A stretch of DNA of 64,000 nt from Harmonia axyridis (Eukaryota; Arthropoda; Insecta; Coleoptera; Coccinellidae): contig NC_059504.1 of NCBI RefSeq assembly GCF_914767665.1, positions 18,664,501-18,728,500 on the forward strand, written 5' to 3'. Numbering within the stretch: position 1 is the stretch's first letter; each line of letters starts with the position of its first letter. The translations under genes were made by a program, and so were the position numbers. The notes beneath the pieces are model-generated. The model saw only the letters and a program-made list of their open reading frames with translations. It was not told where the DNA came from and made no database searches. Positions 11,439-24,036 of this stretch are shown piece by piece.

Positions 11439-12738
11439 AAGGGTGTTTTTTTTAGAGCTATAGAACTTTAAATAATAATAAAACAAGGACGGATTATACG
11501 ATTGACATGAATTTTATTTATCCGCAAGATAATCTTGTGGCATAACATTTTAAATATGATTTCTGGCATATGACCGCCACAGCTGGCTCTGATGTAGTCC
11601 AATCTGGACGTCCAATTTTCGATGACTTCTTCCAACATTTGTGGCCGTATATCGGCAATAACACGGCGAATGTTGTCTTCCAAATGGTCAAGGGTTTGTG
11701 GCTTATCCGCATAGACCAATGGCTTTACATAGCCCCACAGAAAGTAGTCTAGCGGTGTTAAATCACAAGATCTTGGAGGGCAATTCACAGGTCCAAAACG
11801 TGAAATAAGGCGGTCACCAAACGTCTTCCAATAAATCGATTGTGGCACGAGCTGTGTGACATGTTGCGCCGTCTTGTTGAAACCACAGCTCCTAGACATC
11901 ATGGTTGTTCAATGCAGGAATGAAAAAGTTAGTAATCTTGGCTCTATACCGATCACCATTGACTGTAACGTTCTGGTTATCATCGTTTTTGAAGAAGTAC
12001 GGACCAATGATTCCACCAGCCCTAAAAGCGCACCAAACAGTCAGTTTTTCTAGATGTAACGGTGTTTCGACATACACTTGGGGATTAGCTTCACTCCAAA
12101 TGCGGCAGTTTTGTTTGTTGACGTAGCCATTCAACCAGAAGTGCGCTTCATCGCTAAACAAAATTCGCTTATGAAAATCGGGAACAACGGCAATCACATT
12201 TTGGGCCCATTCAACGAATCTACGCCTTACTTGATGATCGTTTGGCTTCAATTCTTGCACGAGTTGGATTTCGTGAGCACGCAAACCAAGATTCTTCCGC
12301 AAAATCTTCCATAAAGAGAATGGACACAGATCCAATTCCTGTGCTCGATGGCGGATAGACTCATTCGGGTCTTCCTCAATGCTACGCTCTACAGCAGCAA
12401 TAGCTTCTTCTGTACGCACCGTACGGCGTCTCTGGGGATGCGAGTTATCAATAAGAGTAAACGTGTTGCGAAAACGTTCCATGGTTAATCGAATTAACTG
12501 CTCTGATGGACGATTTTGTATACGATAAAATGGACGTAGTGCGCGATACGTATTCCGCACAAAACCATTATTTTCGAAATAAAATTGCACTATTTGCAAG
12601 CGTTGTTCAGGCGTGAGTCTATTCATGATGAATTGCCAAACCAAACTGAGAATGAATCACTTGACAGCTGTTAAATCGGTCGCCATCTTGAACAGTAATG
12701 CCAACTTAAAGTTATATACCCCGAAAAAAAACACCCGT
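11439..12738 (-). mobile_element. Tc1/mariner-superfamily transposon with DD41D transposase, nearly complete
   Basis: TA duplications flank it at 11437-11438 and 12739-12740. The inverted ends of about 30 bp start AAGGGTGTTTTTTTT (left) and, on the other strand, ACGGGTGTTTTTTTT (right), and both go on to ATAACTTTAA or a near match. The 1.3-kb size and the single transposase on the minus strand fit an originally autonomous element. A related, more decayed copy lies at 58978-60090. Confidence 0.9.
11468..12626 (-). pseudogene. DD41D-type transposase with one stop and one frameshift
   Basis: The start is the ATG at 12626 (MNRLTPEQRLQIVQFYFEN, helix-turn-helix). It continues DLCPFSLWKILRKNLGLRAH and ILFSDEAHFWLNGYVNKQNC, which has the first Asp. 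The frame is cut by a TAG after NNHDV at about 11892. It then reads ELWFQQDGATCHTARATIDL (second Asp, codon at 11871-11873) before a 2-nt deletion shifts the frame. DLTPLDYFLWGYVKPLVYAD follows, with the third Asp at 11747-11749. Correcting the 2-nt loss gives 41 residues between the second and third Asp. Only two lesions suggest recent inactivation. Confidence 0.9.
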
Positions 12739-12740
12739 TA

Positions 12741-13168
12741 TAAGAGAGATTGACCAATTTCCAAAATTTTCGCGAAGAGGTCTTCAGCCTTTTGATTCAA
12801 CATGAACCCTAAATTGTTCTAGATTTTTTTGCTGAAATTGCTCAGATTTGATATCTTTGCAATTTCATTTTGCTGTGTTCCCCTTGACTTTTCCCAACTC
12901 CATTGTGGACAAAATGGAAATATAATTTTTGGTGAATGAAGTTTTTGTTTGTTTGTTCCTTATGCACGAAACCTACTTACTACAGAATCATTGTTCTTGT
13001 AGTGTGTTTTCACAATTTTCACACGTTCAGCAGTGATGATGGATTCATATTGTAAAATGGCTAACCTTCAACTAAAAATATGACGCTTCGTTTGACAGTT
13101 CTATTTGACATGTGACATAAAAACAGGACTGCGAAATTCGGATAACACGGATAAGCCAGCCCGGTATA
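12741..13168. other. Unannotated interval
   Basis: AT-rich, with no recognisable coding or repeat structure. Confidence 0.4.
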
Positions 13169-13993
13169 CAGGGTCTTTCACGAGGAACCTCACCCATATT
13201 TATACGGGAAACTACTGAACGTATTTTCATGAAATTCAGCACTTACAAGTATTTCACGATGCTGATGAAATCTAAAATATTTTCAAGGCATGAGCACCTC
13301 CGGTTTTTCCGGAAATGACGTCAACTTCCTGAAAATTTCATCTTTTTGGCGTGAAGGGAAAAGAAATAGCTGAAAATTCAAGACGATAAACAGTTTTTTG
13401 TGAATAACTCAGAAAATATCCACTTTAGGGCAAGGGTCTGATGCATACACTCACATTATTTTTCAACGTAGATTCAATATCTGCCATAAAAAAAATGGGG
13501 TTCTAATTTGAAAAAATTGATTTTTCACGATTTTGTCATCCCTAACTTTGAAAGCGATTTTTTCACCCCCTGTATCATGAATCGCGATTTCGATTTTCAA
13601 AGTGGATACATCAATCTTACATCTTGAAAAATCCCAAAAATGAAAACTTTCCATCCAAAAACCTCGAAGTTATTCTTGTTTCAGCGGAGCTCTATTTTCG
13701 ATTTTTTTTTCGGATTTTCCCGCTCAGAGAGAATTTTCCAACCAAAACTGAAAAATGTTACATCAAAATAACTTGAAATTTTCTAAGGAATCTATTTCTG
13801 CAATAAAAAAATTGTGTTCTAATTTGAAAAACGGAAGTTGACGTCATTTCCGGAAAAACCGGATGTGCTCATGCCTTGAAAATATTTTAGATTTCATCAG
13901 CATCGTGAAATACTTATAAGTGCTGAATTTCATGAAAATACGTTCAGTAGTTTCCCGTATAAATATGGGTGAGGTTCCTCGTGAAAGACCCTG
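13169..13993. mobile_element. Palindromic TA element, family P3
   Basis: The left arm from CAGGGTCTTTCACGAGGAAC to about 13345 is repeated in reverse complement from about 13826 to 13993, nearly without change. TA lies on both sides (13167-13168, 13994-13995). The arms contain the near-palindromic CCGGTTTTTCCGGAAATGAC. The centre is non-coding. The structure is that of a long-TIR, non-autonomous Tc1/mariner-like element. Confidence 0.88.
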
Positions 13994-13995
13994 TA

Positions 13996-16518
13996 TTTGA
14001 AGTTTTCTAATGGTAAATTGAAACTAGCGCATTCGCCATTCTGATCTAAAAGATTCCTTTATATCTTTAGATTGCTTGATTATGATTCAAATTTATAGAA
14101 GGAAATCCAAAAAAGCACATAATTTAACTGTGAAAATTTTTTGCACTCGTGCAGTGTAAAGTTAAAACAATATATAGTGATCATGTTACATCCTGTAGTT
14201 GTCAGAGTTATTCAATAAATTTATTATTATTATTAATTTAAAGAAATGTTTGTTCTCTCTAATATAATTTTCTTTCTAATAGAAACGACTCTTCACCATA
14301 CTGAAAATATTTGATTGGCACCATGAGAACTTCCTTTCAAAATTAATAATGAAAAAACTGTATTCTCAAAATCACTTCAGATTCCTAACCAGCAATCTCT
14401 CTTTTCAGGATTCGATCAGGCATGTCCTAACGATCTAGCATGAAAGCAGACAATCCGCATTTTTCAAACGTCACCTACACAAGGCCGAGAACCTCTTTGA
14501 GTGGTTTGAAGACACGCAAACTTCAATATAAAGAAATGATGTTCACTTTTGCCTCACTCTTCAAACAACCTTCCTTATGTCGTCATTACTGAAATGTTTT
14601 CCATTAGTATGGGCTAGTGTTTGGAATAGTATAATGAGTATAATACGTCGGTGGCTATTACACACCTTGGCCTTTCGTATGGGTTAATTGAAATGATAAT
14701 ATGGGTTTTAGCATCGAAGAAAATGTTTGTTAGCGTCGATTTTACATTTTATCTGGAAACAGGATTTCGTTTTCTTACTTGGGGAGATGTGAAATTTTCT
14801 ATCAGCATTCGTTTCACTCGTATATTTTTATGCGAATTAACATAATGTGTTATTCGTTGAAACTCAAATAACATCAGGGTTAGGACCATTGAAATCAGAC
14901 ATACAACTTGGACTAAGCCAACGTTTAGTCTTTATATTTAGACTTTATCGAGGCTACAAACGAAATATAGTTATGAGTTGAAGTAACGAATATGTATAGA
15001 TATAAAAGATTGAAAAGTTTTAAATATATGCCCACCAAGTTCATTTAGTTGAATTGAGGTAATTTGTTCGGTTACAAAGAATATTTGAAACTAACAATAA
15101 CACTTTTGTAAATAGATAAAGTCTAACACAGAGCGACATAAGCAATGAAAAGTCTATTATGAAAGTGTAATCACTCTCAGAATATTCTCTATACCCAAAC
15201 AAATCATCTTTATTCAACTAAAAGAACTTTGTCAGCAAATATTTCAAACTTTTTCTTTCTTTACATATTTTTGTTACTTCAACACATAATATCTTTCTAT
15301 CTGGGTCGTCCATATTGCTTTATATTCTTCGGGTCCTAAAATATTTCGAATATATTTTGTAATTTTTTTAAATTTGCAATTATTTGGTAAATTTTTTCCG
15401 AATTTCTCAATTCCATACAGCAACAAAACCAAAAAATCAAAATTTCGAATGTATAATTATTGAGTTAGTTGAGTTGACTTCATGTTTTGATCAAATCATT
15501 CTTTTTGTTTCAGGTAAGAATCAATCCGATTCGGCAGATAATCAAAAAATCTCCATTCACATCTCTTGACGCTACCACAGTATGATGAATCATGATAAGT
15601 AACATTTTTTCCATAACTATTGCCAAATATGTACTTTTTGATGACTTTCAAATGTAGTAAATAGTCTATTTTAGAACTTCATATAAACTTTTGGGATTCT
15701 TTTGCATGAGATGATAATATAGTCCTATTTTTTAATTATGTCTCATATTCGACAAGCCTAATCTTTGAATCAATTATCCTGAAAAGAATTTGGGAATAGT
15801 ATAGAATGAACTGTGAAAAAATTCGTAAAATAATTTTTTTCAGCAACATTAACTGAGTCAAAAGAGAAAAGTGACAAAAGTTCCTGACAAATATAATTTC
15901 GTTACTTTTTTCGTTATATAAATTAATAAACTACATTTTATGGAATAATGAAAAATATTATTGAAATCAACACACGAAATATTTAATGAGTAGTAAATGA
16001 GGCAGATGAGCTAAATCGATACACTCATTACGCTGCATTTGCAGAATTCTCTAAAAACCACTTTCTGATTGTTAGTCACTGGAGTTTCACAAGGTGATAA
16101 ATGATATGATCAATCCTTCTTTTTTGATAACTATCAAATAGCTAGTTAAATAGCTTCCAATTGACTTCTTCATAAAATCTAATGCAATTAGTTGAAAATT
16201 CCTTTTTTTTTAATTGTAAATTCTGAATTCCAAATTCGAACACTATTGTTGAATCTACATGCAAACGAAATGCCCGAATATATGAGTGAACTTTTTTTTG
16301 ATTGACAGCAGAGGCGGTAAATAACTCATGCATTTATCGATTGAAGTATTGAATTAATTATTTTTCGTGGAATGGAAATTCATTTATTATATAGATGATA
16401 AATGAAAATTTCATCATCCCAATAAATTCGTTTGCAATAAATGCATTTCATATGCATTAGTGAGTATTGTGAGAGCAATACGCGCCAACTTTTCAATTTT
16501 AATGAAAACTAATAACAG
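13996..16518. other. AT-rich interval without recognisable transposons
   Basis: A short ATT microsatellite lies near 14217-14235. I found no coding region or inverted-end element, so this is among the quieter parts of the window and could be intronic or intergenic. Confidence 0.4.
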
Positions 16519-16745
16519 CTTCAGAAATAACTGCAGCAGCAACGTCTGATGGCTTGGATTCATCCGAAACCTCCAACAACATAACGCAACCGTTCATTGC
16601 TCATCATTATACGGCCATTTCTCAGACTGCTGAGGCCATTCGGGTGAAGAAGATGAATGATTCGTTTGTTTACCTATACCATGTGGGTCATTCCACTCCG
16701 TGCATCGAATTATGCTTTCCGAAGGAGAGGTTCTTCACCCAGTAG
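16519..16745 (+). other. Candidate exon of an unknown gene
   Basis: An open frame follows an AG acceptor-like site (AATAACAG at 16511-16518) and reads to a TAG at 16743-16745. It includes SEITAAATSDGLDSSETSNN, then ITQPFIAHHYTAISQTAEAI and RVKKMNDSFVYLYH. Its base composition and balanced amino acids stand out from the surrounding AT-rich DNA. The upstream polypyrimidine tract is weak, and the acceptor rests mainly on AG. CCAT followed by GTGGGT at about 16680 could be a donor. I do not recognise the protein. Confidence 0.3.
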
Positions 16746-18529
16746 CATAATTGTATATTCATGAACGCGTAATTCAAACAAAACCACGAAACAATGCATG
16801 AAGGTATCATGTAATGGTTATTTAGTTTGGGAACAAGAACATGTGAACTTTGGGTTATATTAGCTGGACCGGCTAATGATGAAAACATAAGTAGCATACA
16901 TTGTAGAACATTGTATCACTAAGTTGGGTGCGGAGTAATCAAATATTAAGGAATGAGCTGAATATAATGAATTGCTTTCGGGAACTCTCCAGATTAAAAA
17001 GTTTATAGCGCATTCGCCTTTTGCAACTAGATTAGGTACGACTATGTATATAGGGTGGCCAACCTTGAACCAAAAAACCTATTATTTTATTTTATAGAAT
17101 TCTAGTGATTGAAAATCGGTGGGGTCTACGAACATTTCCTTTAATGGGGTGGCAACCCCCTTAAGATTCTTAATGGCATTAGGAGTCGAGTGATATGTAC
17201 TTTTCAAAGTTTTGCAGTTCATCAAGGTGAATCGAAAATGACTAGTAATATTTTAATGAATAATTTAACACCAAAAAACCGTATTTTTTAATGAAGGATT
17301 GCTACAACCCCTGGAACAGACCTTATAATAATCGATTTTTGATAAATAGCTTGCGCAAGGAGTGACATTATCTACCCAAATTTTGGATATCGCTTACGAC
17401 TATCAAGATAATTGTTTTGCATTCTTTGTTCTCTTCTTCAGATCCAATAAAGGGTAGATTTTCAAGGGTGGGTTTCTTTTTCGGGTCCTACTTTTCAGTG
17501 ATAATTGATAATTCAAAAAGAATTCAGAAAGCATTATTAATCAGATCACTATTCGTGGTATCGTGGACAAATTTGAAAGTGGTACCGAGTACGAATCAGT
17601 ACTTGGTACTGGAATTCTTAAAATTTCTCTTTCAAATTCAAATACGATGAATAGTAATTCGATTGATTGAATGATGTCGTCCATGAATTCTTCATAAATT
17701 CCTATCGATATTAATGAATTTTTAATGATACAAGTACAGAAGGCATCCCACGAGTTCAAAATTGGAAAACGAGCCACGAAGTGACGAGTTTTTGAAAGAT
17801 CGAATGTTAGAATAAGCCTTCTGTACGAGTACAATACATTATTTTCAGTAATTAATTGAATTTTAGTGGAGAATCAATGGAATATTTCCATAAATATTGT
17901 GTAGGGATTTTTTCAGTGAAAAATGTTGGTTTGCAGAACTATTTTCTGTTTTACAGGAGAATTCCGAGTACCAACATACAAAATGGAATATAACCATAGA
18001 ATCTGTGTAAAACTGAGATATTTCCGAAATATGTATTTTGCTCTACAAGGTATAAGGGAACGGATTTGCCACCGAATTGGAAAAAAAACAATTTCTAAAC
18101 ATTATTGATATGTGTATCATTCCATGATTAATTTGCATAACCTACTGAACACAAATGACAGAAGAAATGTCTGAAAATAATGAACAGTGTTGCCATTATA
18201 ACCATTTAAAATTGTATAATTCTCATTGAAAAAACCTATATTACGATAAAACTTCCTGCTGTTGATTAGTTTCTTGTGTTTGTTGATTTCTCTCTTGAAC
18301 ATAAGAATGTAGTTAGTTAGTTTTAAGTTTTACGACTTCGAGATCCAGGGCCATTAGCTGTGTGAATGAAAGCTCAATTTGACATTCAGTAATCACTCTC
18401 TTCTACTGTTTATGGGCAAAAGTGAATACATCATTTTCACAAGCATAGAAAGGCATAAACGTGTTGATATGAAATAAATAAATAAACAATACAATACTGG
18501 ATGACTAGAGAGATACGAGTCAAATTGTA
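16746..18529. other. Unannotated interval with one hairpin
   Basis: It holds the hairpin at 17734-17826 and an isolated transposon-like end, ATATAGGGTGGCCAACCTTG, near 17048. No gene is recognised. Confidence 0.4.
17734..17826. repeat. Small inverted-repeat element
   Basis: GTACAGAAGGC at the left is matched by GCCTTCTGTAC at the right. Between them CACGAGTTCAAAATTGG and GAAAACGAG alternate with CACGAAGTGACGAG. It resembles a very short hairpin MITE. No second copy is seen here. Confidence 0.4.
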
Positions 18530-19201
18530 CACGTGAAAATAATTCAAGAATACTCATATGTTCTTATACGATTCTCATTTGTTTTCGAGATACAGGTTGT
18601 TGAAGTTTAAATACATTTTTTGTAGTGATTATACCAGTTTATCGAATCTTCATGAATCATTGCTACAGATCGGGAAAATAACCAAAAAAACTAATGATGA
18701 ATTTATTCACCACAGCTTACAAACTGGATTTTTCATGACAATTTGGATTATTCTGGAGATTTCGAGAGAAGCGTTCACATTTTTTTTTTCTCGAAATGGG
18801 TAGCAGATACGACCGAGGATACGACAAAACTACAAGAGACCATAAAGTTTAGTATATCAACAAAGATTCTCTTTACATTTTTTTCAAATTAACAGTGGCT
18901 CACCAAAAAATAGTCATGAAGGAACACAGTGTTCCAGAGAAAAGATCACCATGTGGATTTGCTATCGAAATTGGCATGTCACATGATGTGAACTATCAAT
19001 GATAATATTTATGCCAAATTTCTGTTGAATATCTTGTGAAGTGTAGATACTATAAGAGAAAAACTTGAAGAAAATTCTAACTTTAATACACTGTGTCTCG
19101 AAAACAAATGAGAATCGTAAAAGAAGATATGGGTTTTTTGAATTATTTTCACGTGTTCAATACGCTCCTGAAGTTTGGCCTGTTCCTTTCGAATCACCCT
19201 G
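18530..19201. mobile_element. Palindrome-ended TA element, family P5, copy 1 (left end lost)
   Basis: About 90 bp from ACACGTGAAAATAATTCAA rightwards recur in reverse complement at about 19085-19160, including the shared ACGATTCTCATTTGTTTTCG. The right end is ATCACCCTG before TA, a CAGGGTG end when read on the other strand. The left terminal 50 bp are missing. The body matches 44884-45372, so this is a dispersed family. Confidence 0.7.
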
Positions 19202-19203
19202 TA

Positions 19204-20514
19204 TATACAATATATGTATCATCATAAGGATGTAGTTACTGCCTAAAAACACATTACTAACAATTTCAGAATTTCAATATTTGGATTGGTTCAGAAATTC
19301 GACAACTTAATGCTTCTCCACCTGTCACTTTCAATGAGTTTTTACTCCGAATTTTTTCCAGCATATCAAAAAGTGGAGTTGCAGTACCGCATCCAGGAAA
19401 ACTCATGTATTAGTAAATATCTGGCTGTGCTATTTCATTTGGACTTCCTGTATATATGATATCAAGCAACAAAAGCAAAACAAAATTGGTAACTAATAAG
19501 TGAGCCAACTGTGAACATTCGATTATAGAAAAGTAGACAACAGAATGCTTAGGATGGTTTTTATTTTCCAAATTATTGATACATAATTCATTCATCAATA
19601 AAGAGAAAATATATCAAAGAAAAACAAAACTAAATTTCTAAACAATGTTTCTTAAATTAACCAATTTCTCACGAGCCAAATCAAACTCTTGTGTCATTTA
19701 AAGCTCAATTTTAATTAGCAATATTTGAATTTCTACCTAAAAAGGTCTCATTGTAGTCGTGCTTATAAGATTCATAATCATATTCAACACGATCATATTC
19801 ATACAACCATATCTTAAACGAATTTCTTCACAATAACGTACCGTACAATGTTCGAATGAACACAAACAGGCATTAGTCTCGACTTATCAAATCGGAATGC
19901 AAATCTCCAAGGTATTCATAAAATCCACATTAAGGATGTGTAGGTTTACGTATTCAGGTTTTATCTGAAATTCAATTCAGAAGCGAGAGCAAAGATAAGG
20001 AGGAAGCCGAAGAGGAATCACTTGAGTGCATGCAAATCACGTACCTGATTTCCCATTAAGCCCTAGGCTAATGGGGCCAAATCCGCGTAGAAAAGATATA
20101 GATTGTGTCAATAGTGTGTAGAGAATCGTTAATTGTATTGTTAGGAAATTTATATCATCAATCTGTATTTGCTCACCCGAGAGTTTTCTATTGGATAGTG
20201 ATCGAACGAAGAAACGCTAATGTAATGAGAAGTATTGATTTTATAAAAGAAGACATGGAACTGAGTTGAAGTATCAAATATTGACAATAGACGATATCCG
20301 CTAAGATTCTATACAAGTAGAGCTGTTCGATGGAAAATTAAAAGTAAACGATGTGGATTGACCTTTCAAAGATTGATTTTTCCTTGAAGATTACGTAAAA
20401 GAGTTTTTAATAATTCAAGAATCGTTTGCACCCCAATTCAATATCGACAAGGTTTGAGACACCAATGTTGTTTTAACTTGATTTATAGAAACTCACTCGC
20501 ACATATAGTAACTT
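19204..20514. other. Unannotated interval
   Basis: AT-rich, with no recognisable gene or repeat. Confidence 0.4.
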
Positions 20515-22070
20515 GCATATTTTTATTTATTTAACGACGTCCCAGAGAATATTAACAGCAAAATTGTTTATATGCAGATGATACTGTCCTATCTATAAAA
20601 TATCACATTATAAACAACTTGTCTATAAGATCAATGGATATAACAAACAAGCAACCAATTGGTTCAACTCAAACGAATAGGGCCTCAATAACGAACAAAC
20701 TAAAACTGTAACTTTCACATCTTCCACTGCGATAACAAAGAGTGAGGCAATATTCTTTGACATTCGATATGAGGCTAGACTAATATCGAGATCATTGTTC
20801 TCTATCTCAAACGAAAATTACATCCAGCACTATATACCATCAGACAAGTAAAGCTAATCATCAATCACCACACAGCCCTACAAACCTACTATGCATTATT
20901 CCATTCTCGCCATGATTGAAGTCCTTCAATTATGGAGTAATTCACAGGCAAGAAATACTTGTAACCCAAACAAAAAGCAGTAAGACCAATAGAAGGCCGA
21001 CTGTTAGAACTTCCTGTAACCCAATTTTCATTAAATATAAAATCCCGACTGTGAATGCTGAGCTTACCATAAATTGAATTTGCTGAAAATAGGAGTATAT
21101 GGGAAGAGATCCGATTGTCATTCATACAGGGTGCGGCAGAGCCGATTGACGAGTTTTGACAGGTCATTGCTCGTGTTGTGGTGGGGGCAGGTAAGTGAAG
21201 AAGGGTTATTTGTGTTCCTAAGAGTCAGTAGTTTTTAGTCAGCATCATGTTTCGGACCTGAGTGTATCAAGGCTTTGCCATTCGCACGTTTTTATGAAAA
21301 TAACCGCAAAAATCGTTGTGAGGAAATGATTCAGCGCATCTTCCAAGAGCAACTTTTTTCAGTAGTGATGAGGCACATTTTCACCATTCCACAACAGTGA
21401 ATGAGCAAAATTACCGGTACTGGGCTGCATGTAATCCTCTTCAACTCCATGAAAGACCAGAACATTCACATGAAGTCACAGTTTGGTGTGCTGTGTCTCA
21501 GTTCAGATGATAGGCCCTTATTTTTTCGAAGAGGAAAATGTCAAAAAATATTCAACATCTGCAACTTCTCCTTTGGGGCCACCTCAAAGATAAGGTCATC
21601 GAACATCGTCCACACACCCTGCCAGAATTCAAGCAGCGAATAACCGAAGAAATCAGGTCTATACCGCTCGAGATATGCCGAAAAGCGGTCTGAACTTCCA
21701 AAATCGACTACATCAGTGTGTCGCTGCTGACGGCTGCCATTTTAGTGATATTGTTTTCAAAACTAGAGCAAAAAAACTATATTTCTTACAGCTTCGATAG
21801 AAGAAAACCGTTTTTCTCTAACTTTCACCGTTTTTTTTAAATAGCCCTTTGAAACTCGTCAGTTGGCTCTGCCGCACCCTGTAAAATATAAGATCCAAAG
21901 ATGAACTTAACATAAAGGAAACTCGGCTAGAAATCACTATAAAAAAGTTTACTGGACTAAGACTTCACAACAGACTTCCTCTAGCAGGAAGATGACTGGA
22001 GGTGAAGAGCTTGAAAAAGAACCACTAAAAATTTCAAAAAATTCAGGTATCACCTTATTTATCTATCAAT
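20515..22070 (+). pseudogene. Non-LTR retrotransposon reverse transcriptase relic, split by a transposon
   Basis: The plus strand reads CLYADDTVLSIKYHIINNLS, the palm motif of LINE reverse transcriptases, with YADD at 20571-20582. Degenerate frames then resemble the thumb region (WFNS/N, KT-TFTSS, FLGIRYEARL-like), followed by a C-terminal part. A 755-bp TA element (21127-21881) interrupts it. The interrupted translation resumes afterwards with KDELNIKETRLEITIKKFTG. Many stops mark it as long dead. Confidence 0.65.
21127..21881 (+). mobile_element. Internally deleted Tc1/mariner-type element in a LINE relic
   Basis: TA on both sides (21125-21126, 21882-21883) and about 30-bp inverted ends beginning CAGGGTGCGGCAGAGCC define it. 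Inside is a shortened transposase: FSSDEAHFHHSTTVNEQNYR (first Asp), then TVWCAVSQF. After a gap come KIRSSNIVHTPCQNSSSE and, in other frames, LPEFKQRITEEIRSIPLEIC. The middle, including the second catalytic Asp, is absent, so this is a deletion derivative mobilised or fossilised in place. Confidence 0.88.
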
Positions 22071-22923
22071 TCAATTGACCTACTGATTTGGATCTACCAT
22101 TATCTAGATTTTCCAGCAATATTAATACATCTATCGGATTAATAGATTATAAACTACTCCCCAAAAACTACTAACCTTCCAATCGATTCAGCTTGTTATC
22201 ACCAGCTTCCTCAAATTACGCTATCAATGTTCCATCAAAACACCAAACGATCAAATTTAAAACCCCTCATCAAATTCCTTTCCCAACTGAAAAATTTCTC
22301 TAAGGAAAATTATCCCTTTGATGTATGGTGAGATAATGTCTCAACTTGTGAGGTGAACTTTGAACCGCTCATAAAAATAAACTATCGGGCATTAAATTCT
22401 ATGATATAACGTACTAGCACCGTTTTACGGTGCGGCCAGTATATTTTTCCATCAAACTTGCAATTTGCAGTTTGATTTCTCAGTCGGTGGTGCTGTAATT
22501 CTAGCATCGATAAAGTTAGATAAGGTCATGTCCCATAAGACATCCATAAATCTGCTGGTCGATAACTACAACCGAGTTCGATGGTCTTTATGAGATGATG
22601 GACGATAAATCAAGACTGAATTTTGCTGACTTCGGGTCAATTTAGAGTTGTTTGAAAAGTTTTAAATTTTATTCGAAAAGTTTTGAACGAATGCAGTCAA
22701 TTCTTAAGATAATAAGAGTTGATTGAACTTGCTGTGGTCTCAAATATTACATCGGCAGATAGCAGCCGTTTTTGCTCGATATACACGCAACGTCAAAAGT
22801 CTTGACCCCCTAGGTTTCTCAAGAAATAAACAATCTATGACCTGGAAATGAGATGAATATTTCCCCCTATTTCAACTGAAATTTATTCGATAGAAAATAT
22901 TTGTTTGTTACTCTTTGCTTTAT
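22071..22923. other. Unannotated interval
   Basis: No gene or repeat is recognised. Confidence 0.4.
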
Positions 22924-23474
22924 ACAGGATGAGACAAAATAGGAAAAATGAGAAAAAATCAAAATTTATCGATTATTTATTTTAGATTAATTGAGGTTAT
23001 TACACAACTGAATCCAAATTCAATTATACGTATTACCACCTCTTCATTCAATCAACTGCCCAATACGCCTAGACATCCCACGAATCAAGTAATTCATGAA
23101 ATCTTTAGGCAGATCGTTTCATTCTTCCTGAAGAGTTAAACTCAATTCCTGAAAAGTTAAAGGTGGGTTTTGGCCATTGGATATTGCTCTCCCTAAGTAA
23201 TCCCATACGTGCTCAATAGGATTCATATCTGGTGAGTTTGCTGGCCAGTTAATTCTCTGGATATTGTTTTCTTAAAGAATGTTATGAACCCTTCATGTGC
23301 GGTGTGGTGAGGCGTTATAATACTCAAATTATAATCCCCAAATTCGTTGCGTAGAGGAACAATGATTGGTTCAATGATGTTTTCCACTTGGATGGCACCA
23401 TTATATTGCAAATTTTACTCGAAGGAATCGACCGTTATCTGTAAGTGCCCTTCGGAGTCAACTATAGACGGGTA

Positions 23475-23762
23475 GTGTCAACCAGTACCATGAGGAGACG
23501 GTTGCATTTCCCGAATTTAAGGGCAAGAAGACCTTTAAGAGTACCTCGGCTATCACCTGCACTTAGAGCTACCTATCGGCAATGGGCAGAACACAACAAA
23601 GACCATTGTGATAAAAATCCAGTTCTGGTGGTCTTCTGCCCATTACCAATGGGTAGCTCTATATCCAGGTGATAGCCGAGGCCGAGGTACTCTTAAAGGT
23701 CTTCTTGCCCTTGAATTTGATAAATGTACCGTCTCCTTATGGTACTGGTTGAGACTTCCTGT
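23475..23762. repeat. Inverted duplication of a Tc1 transposase segment
   Basis: The segment 23475-23588 is repeated in reverse complement at about 23632-23762, around a short spacer. The plus-strand half reads VSTSTMRRRLHFPNLRARRP then LRVPRLSP, a typical Tc1 hinge. The same codons therefore exist in both orientations within one element. Confidence 0.75.
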
Positions 23763-23799
23763 CAATAGGTCCTCAAAAAATGACTGTTACTGATAACGT

Positions 23800-24036
23800 T
23801 TAATGCCTTCTGATAAAAGTTGCGATATAAAGGTCTCCTCTTGGAGATGTTACTCTGGGTCGACCAGGTACCGTTCTCCAGGCAACGCTGCAGGTTTCCA
23901 GGAAAAAGGCCACTATGCGCCTCACCGAAGTCCGTGGAATACTCAAATGTTGCGCAATATGGTGGTTCGACAAAGCTTCTTGATATAAGGCTACTATTCT
24001 TGATTTGTCAATCTGAAAAATTGGATATCCTGGCAT
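23800..24036 (-). pseudogene. Tc1-like transposase, N-terminal helix-turn-helix part
   Basis: The start is ATG at 24036: MPGYPIFQIDKSRIVALYQE, then ALSNHHIAQHLSIPRTSVRR, then a GRPRVTSPRGD hinge. This is the paired-like DNA-binding region of Tc1 transposases, with the GRPR motif that separates its two subdomains. The frame breaks after FIRRH, and the catalytic part continues degenerately towards lower coordinates. Confidence 0.75.
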
